A program made the translations under genes and the position numbers. A stretch of DNA of 64,000 nt from Pseudoips prasinana (Eukaryota; Arthropoda; Insecta; Lepidoptera; Nolidae): assembly GCA_951640165.1 (NCBI GenBank), contig OX621244.1, positions 17,688,001 to 17,752,000 of the forward strand, in the 5' to 3' direction. The notes under the pieces are model-generated. The model had not been told where the DNA came from. It saw only the letters and a program-made list of their open reading frames with translations, and made no database searches. Shown one piece after another: positions 58,386-64,000 of the stretch. Position 1 is the stretch's first letter. Every line of letters begins with the position of its first letter.

Positions 58386-59350
58386 TCAATGTACAAAGCA
58401 TTTGATTTTGTTCATCATGATAGTCTTATCAGAAAACTCCTCCACTACGGATTCAGGCAAGGCTCTCGAACTCCTGACTTCTTACATGGACAATAGAATT
58501 CAGAAGATCGATATAAACAGCAAAATATCTACGGGAGCTCCACGGATAATGGGCGTTCCACAGGGGTCAATTCTCAGCCCATTCTTGTTTTAAATATATT
58601 ATATCAATGACTACTTTACTATATAAGGGATAAGAATGAGACTATTTCTTTAGTTTAATATAAATGAAAAAATATTTAAAGTTGTTCATTGATTTAATGC
58701 CAATCATATTTTGCTAAATGGTAAGAAAACTAAAGTCATCAAATTTTCTACGCCTAATGTGAAACAAGTGGCCACCAATGTACGGCTTAATGGGGCTGGG
58801 TAACCTAGGTAACTGTTGAAACAACTATGTTCTTGGGTATCACAAATGACTCAAAACTACAATGGGGCCCACAAATGGAAAAATTGTCAGGCAAAGTAAG
58901 CAGCATACGAAGATGTAGCCATAGCTAGAGTGGTTATTTCAGTTATTTTCATAGTATAATGTTCTATGGAATTAATCTTTGGGGTAGCTCTGCGGATCCG
59001 CGAGTCTCTTTAAGAGAAAAGTTTAAAGAAGTGAATATTATGACTTATGAAGCATGTCAGTATATACATGAAAACCTATTTTATGTGCATAAAAATAAGA
59101 TTCCTTCTGTAAAAGGAGCTATACTCACAATATTAATACTAGATATAATCATAATCTTGTGTTACGTACCTACTATCCAGCTCCACAAAATAAGTAAATC
59201 TTTTTTGGGGTAATGTATAAGTCTTTAACAAACTTCCCAGTGATATCAGAGAAATGCCTACAAATAAGTCAAAAATAATTAACAAACGAATTATAAACAC
59301 TATAAACTCCCCATTTATACTTAGCAGAGCTTACTACAAAACTTCTAATT
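58386..59350 (+). pseudogene. Decayed jockey/CR1-like LINE RT fragment
   Basis: Readable pieces are MYKAFDFVHHDSLIRKLLHYG (catalytic D region), then in another frame ELLTSYMDNRIQKI and IMGVPQGSILSPFLF, and at the end FNKLPSDIREMPTNKSKI. Many frameshifts and stops. The first-domain and YxDD motifs are not recovered. Confidence 0.65.
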
Positions 59351-59359
59351 AATTAAGTG

Positions 59360-60213
59360 ACGAAAGCGATTAAGTCGCTGTAAATTAACATATTTAAATA
59401 TAATGTAATTTTATATTAACAAATAAATATTTTAGAAAAGGATCCTCACTGAGTTTTCTGGCAGTGTTTCTCAGTAGCTGCCACGTCATGCACTGCACGG
59501 TAGGGTAAAAATAAATTGTCGATGTAACATTTTAACGGAATATAGTAATATTTAATTCATGTTTGAACCCATTATTTACACAATTAAACATTTGTTATGT
59601 TCTAACTCTACCAAACTTTGCCTCCCTAATGGAGGCAAAGCACGGGATTGCAAATGGTGATGTCCGAGAATCTTTGAATTTTTCGGCATATTCGTGAATC
59701 TATCTAGTAAAGAATCCGGGCATCGTTATAGCACGTGTTATCAAATATGGCTTAAATATCTGCAACCCTTTCCCACACAATTACTTATTGGGTCCTCTCA
59801 CTATACAGATATATTTTTATGTCACTTATTTTATGCACTGATATAAATATCACTAGACCAGTCGTATCGATTTAATAGATCTATGCTTATGACATTAATA
59901 CACATACAGTATTTTTTTTTTGGAATTTATATCCACACTTATCTAATATGACATAGAACTCTAACACATATTCACTCAGCCCTTTACTAATATAAACAGA
60001 AAACAATCAGCTTATTGACACAACTGGTATAAATAGAACATGTTGTGTAAACTTTAATAACTCGACGAACTATTAAAAATGCTGAACCTGGGGACTTCCA
60101 ACAGCAAATCCAAATACGTGTAACGGAATCGAAAATATATAAATAATATTATTCCAATTTACGTTTTTATGAGACAAATTTATTTAGTGTGATATGTATT
60201 ATGTGATGTAAAG
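59360..60213. other. AT-rich DNA
   Basis: No gene recognised. A perfect 10-bp hairpin (ctttgcctcc/ggaggcaaag) at 59616-59640. Confidence 0.5.
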
Positions 60214-60493
60214 ATTGTGGGGTAAATGGCGTGACGGCAGGCACCGAGTCGTGGGCGGGCGGGCTGCGCGGCGCGCCGCCTCCAGTCGCTGCTCGACGCC
60301 GCGCCAGCCGCACGTGCCACCGCGCTACTCAGAACCCCTCGTGTGCTCGCCCCCGGTGCTCGCCCCAGCGCCGCTCCAGTCCGCGCCGCACAGCCCGCGC
60401 CGGGACAACAACTCCTAACTTGGAGCCCGCGTTATATTAGTGCCTCTGATCGAACCATCACCAGGAGGACGCACCACAGGATCTTACTTACAA
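60214..60493 (+). other. CpG-rich island, possible exon of an unrecognised gene
   Basis: About 200 bp of very GC- and CpG-rich sequence in an AT-rich setting. All three plus frames are open over much of it. One frame ends ...PPRYSEPLVCSPPVLAP... RRDNNS with TAA at 60416-60418 and has strong G/C third positions. Another stays open to a good donor-like site, caa/GTAAGT at 60494. It could be a terminal coding exon, an internal exon or a first exon with 5' UTR. The acceptor side is weak (gatgtaaag at 60213). No protein family recognised. Confidence 0.35.
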
Positions 60494-60499
60494 GTAAGT

Positions 60500-63440
60500 T
60501 TATGTCGCTTGTCCACGCTCACATCACATCATCCGCTAAGCTTTTGCAAACACGCTCTCATTTTTTTTGCTACACCTTTTTCGTTGCTCTTTGGCCAATA
60601 TCATCATCATCATCATCATATGTAATGAGCAATGTATTAACGCAGATAAATTTGTTTTTATGTTTATTTATTAAGTTTAAGTGTTGATTATTAAAATTAT
60701 ATTTTTCGTTTAATTGAGTTTTATTTGTAATGCATGAACGTTTTTGATTTGCTTGTTTGTCATTTTGAACGTTATTTATGAGTAGACGGTCTTGTGAAGT
60801 GCATACCTCGGTAGCTAGCAGTAGCTAGACTTGGTGGCACTTCCAAGTTTACGTTGCGTCGCTCGCATCGATAAACGGCGACTTGTTTTCGTAGAGCTTT
60901 TATAAATTTGATAAAGCTGTGTTAGGGAAGTTCACCTTGGTCGATTGGTATCTTGACACCCGTGACAGCCATTAAGACAATTTCTTCATGGCTGTCAAAT
61001 CTATATTTTTTCGTTTTTTATTAAAAAGTATTATAAACAAGGATATTTTAAGCACGTCACAATTGTTGCACCTGTAATAAAATAATAAAAGGCAGGTGAG
61101 TTTTTATTATAAATCTTACAGGAAATAATCAGATATAAATTTTAATTCATTTTTGATCCATGCATACATTCAAATGACTTGTTACCAGCTCATATTTATT
61201 TTAATAATTAATCACGCAATGTAATTACTTAATATTATAATTGATTTTATATGGGCTTAAAATTATTCTTATGATGCTTCCATGCTTCTGAGAACAGATA
61301 GCCAAAAACCGTTCACTAATCATTTTATTAAAATACTTTATAATATTAGCTTTAATAGTCATTACATTATTGTTTTGAGGAACTCATATGTCAATCAAAT
61401 ACTTTGCAGGGTGCGATTTTACAATCTAAAAAACAACATGGGGTGTTTTGATGTTAGTTTAACTTACACACACACAGTGCTCTTATATTTAAAATAATAA
61501 AACCATTGGCGTACATAGTAAGTTGTTGCTAAACTTTGTTAATTGAAACATAATACTGAAAAAAGAAACATTTTAGAATTTGTAAAATAAGTAGATGAAT
61601 TATTTTAAAAGGTAAAGAAACAAGGTTCTTAATAACTATAACATACAGAAAAGATCACATTGAAAAATCAATTGAGCTTGTTTAATGATTGCATGACCTT
61701 ATTGACAATCATTCCTCTACAAGAAACTTAAATAGACTAATCAATATCAAAAAAATTATCAATTATTTGATGAAAGATAACACAATTATACTGGCTGTAA
61801 TACAACTTGTTCAGAGCCTCAGGTGTAAGAATTATTCGATATCGGAAGAATTCTAAAAACATTTCTATTTCGGGAGGCAGAACATTTTATCATACGCAAT
61901 CTTATTATTTCTGGATATTTTTTCCGGTGGGTACCTAATTTTAGCAATCATAATATATTTATATTTTATAAAAGGCGCGCTTTTTACTATGCTTTGTAAA
62001 CATTCACATTCAGGTTTGTTATGTATTTTTTTTCTTGCAACAGCAAGTACAACTGTTTATGAGTTATGGCTTTAACTCACACCATAATAGCTTGACAAGG
62101 GAAAGGATATTAAATGTGATCCGGACCAATATAATTAATATTCTTCAACTGTTGTATATTATTGCTAACGTGTGTGTCTGTATTTTAGAAAAATCTTGCA
62201 TTTAAAAGCACATTCGTGAAATCAGAATGATTTATCTATTGCTTCGTGCTACTGGATTTTATAAACCAAACTGTACTTACTATAATATAGTATACTGAAT
62301 GGAAGATACAAAATAAAGTACTGTATATAATAGCCTGTAGCCTATATGAAATAGAGGGCATACAAATTGAACAACAAGTGATCATTGGGAATGATTAATT
62401 ACTGTAAGACTATTACGCTTTGAGAAATGGTCTTCGTACAATACCGAAGATTGCTACGCTAAAGAACTCGGCAATCTACTGCTGTATTATGTAGAGATAT
62501 AGAAGTAATATAAGACACCACGTTCAAATCTCAGGCCACAGTTATGTAAAACTTATCTGATCTCGAGTCATGAATTTTTTGTTTATAAGAAAGCGTGGTG
62601 GCTTCGGCAAGAAAACAATATGTATCATATTAACAACTGCTGATATTTTGGTCATAGAGTTTTCCTGCCCAATGAACATTGTTTTACATTCATGCACGTC
62701 ACTATCTTCATTCAGGTATCTTTTGATATTGTTATACCGAATTATTTAGATGTGCTTTTTTTAGTAGCGTATACAGTATTAGTTGTATCAGTCCCAGTTA
62801 ATGTGACACTCACAAAATAACACTGAAGAAAAGTCGAATGGTATGAATACCTAGAGTATATTGTAAGTATAGTGAAAATGTACTGTTGCTGCGAGCTGGA
62901 CATTAAAATCAACATTATGTCATGTTATTCATATTACCTATAATGGGGTCGTAGTGTAAAACATTTTGTTCTTGAAAAATATTATTCCCACTCGAGGTAA
63001 ATCCCACTCGACTTTATAAACATATAATTCTACTTGAATTCAGAGTCGGGACAAATATAAACATCTGCCATGAATGCGCTTTTGAGAACTTAAATAACAA
63101 CCTATTTAAGTTCTACAACCTAGATAGATAGAAGTAAAGGATACTCTAAACTAGGACGCAGTATATTAGGCGCTAAATAACTTATCGGTTTGATGCTTAA
63201 CTACTATCGAGTAGTAAAGAAATTTGAACATCAATTAAATTAAAATGTCAAGCATTATGGTTACAAGAAATGCTAAAATAATGTAGTTTAAGAAATATTA
63301 ACTTATTATCCGTATTTAACCATAAAATGATGCTGAGCACACGGGCAATTCACATTTTATAAACCCATGCTGCAAAAACAAACATTAAATAGCAAATCAT
63401 GTGTCTTGAACATCAGCTATTAATTTCTGAAAACTTAGAT
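60500..63440. other. AT-rich intergenic or intronic DNA
   Basis: Includes an (atc)n run at 60599-60619. No gene or repeat recognised. If the GC-rich island is an exon with the donor at 60494, this would be intron. Confidence 0.4.
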
Positions 63441-63457
63441 TGTCACTGGTACACTGA

Positions 63458-63473
63458 GGGGGGGGGGGGGGGG
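63458..63473 (+). repeat. G16 homopolymer
   Basis: Sixteen consecutive G, followed by aagaagcgcgcgcacttgca and a short GC-richer patch to about 63570. Confidence 0.95.
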
Positions 63474-63579
63474 AAGAAGCGCGCGCACTTGCATCTTTGT
63501 GGGCGCACGGTCACAACTCAGCCGGCACGGTCTGTAGCTTCCTGCAAAGCAAGTGCCACCAGCATAATAAGCCGAACGT

Positions 63580-64000
63580 GCTGACAATAAACAAACTTGG
63601 ATACCGGGGATACGCTCCAGTACAAAAAAGTATTTCGGTATTTTCTCCACCATAACATTATTTCATTCCATTCTCTTCTGGAAAGATCTTCCTTCAGAAA
63701 TCAGATTGGTAAGAAGTCGTTAGTATTAGAGAGTGCCTTCGGCATTCAGTATGTAGATTTTTGGGTATAAAGTTAAAATATATATACATATTGAGCCACC
63801 TGTGGCTTCCAAATAATGGCTGTTAATTCCAGATCGCTACGAACAGCGACAACTAGAGTATTGTAGAAATGCTTAATTTTTTAAAAATAAAACTTTAGCT
63901 CGTTAACGATTTGCTGCCAATGCCAATAATGTATTTCTAAAACGTTCATTAAGTTACCATCTCAACCATGTTCCAGGTACAATTAAAGATTTGATCATGC
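63580..64000. other. AT-rich DNA to window end
   Basis: Nothing recognised. Confidence 0.5.

Overview
The window looks like AT-rich insect nuclear DNA, most probably from a moth or butterfly. This rests on the repeats: RTE-clade non-LTR elements whose 3' tail reads 'ccactgctggacaaaggcct' next to (ATC)n, Helitron-type elements ending GCACAGCTAG, tRNA-derived SINEs of two families, and the 'gggctccgtaccc / ggccggttttt' interspersed repeat. The species cannot be told from the sequence.

Only one host gene is convincing: a two-exon secreted lipase of the pancreatic-lipase family on the minus strand (23534-24788) with an intact Ser-Asp-His triad. A CpG-rich island at 60214-60493 may be an exon of an unrecognised gene. 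Most of the rest is transposable elements, many nested, separated by AT-rich DNA in which I recognise nothing.

Layout. 0-5 kb: an unknown repeat, a perfect 35-bp hairpin, an internally deleted RTE, Helitron pieces, a SINE, and decayed RTE and R1 fragments. 4.9-8.2 kb: an element with long inverted ends and a cysteine-rich (CXC-like) ORF, split by the 5' half of an RTE. 8.4-10.1 kb: two LINE tails head to head. 10.2-10.7 kb: a 209-bp-arm palindrome. 11-22 kb: scattered SINEs, RTE tails and MITEs. 23.5-24.8 kb: the lipase gene. 26-29 kb: an RTE deletion derivative and two Helitron copies. 29.26-34.43 kb: a complete but decayed Ty3/gypsy-like LTR element (290-bp LTRs, TACA target duplication) with gag, protease and two integrase remnants and two arrays of short hairpin repeats. 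35.1-40.36 kb: a near-complete R1-clade non-LTR retrotransposon inserted in a Helitron, with a 7-bp target duplication. 41-43.1 kb: a TA-flanked MITE in a tandem array. 44-52.8 kb: Helitron, LINE, SINE and RTE copies. 53-59 kb: LINE tails. 60-64 kb: the GC-rich island and otherwise plain AT-rich DNA.

The genes do not form a pathway. The elements form layers: RTE inside a long-TIR element, SINE in SINE, R1 in Helitron, RTE in an LTR element. The observations most worth checking are the RTE '5' end plus 3' end' deletion family, the hairpin-repeat arrays downstream of integrase, the LTR-initiated gag ORF, the long-TIR element, and the unusually perfect large palindrome. All homology calls are by eye, without a database search.
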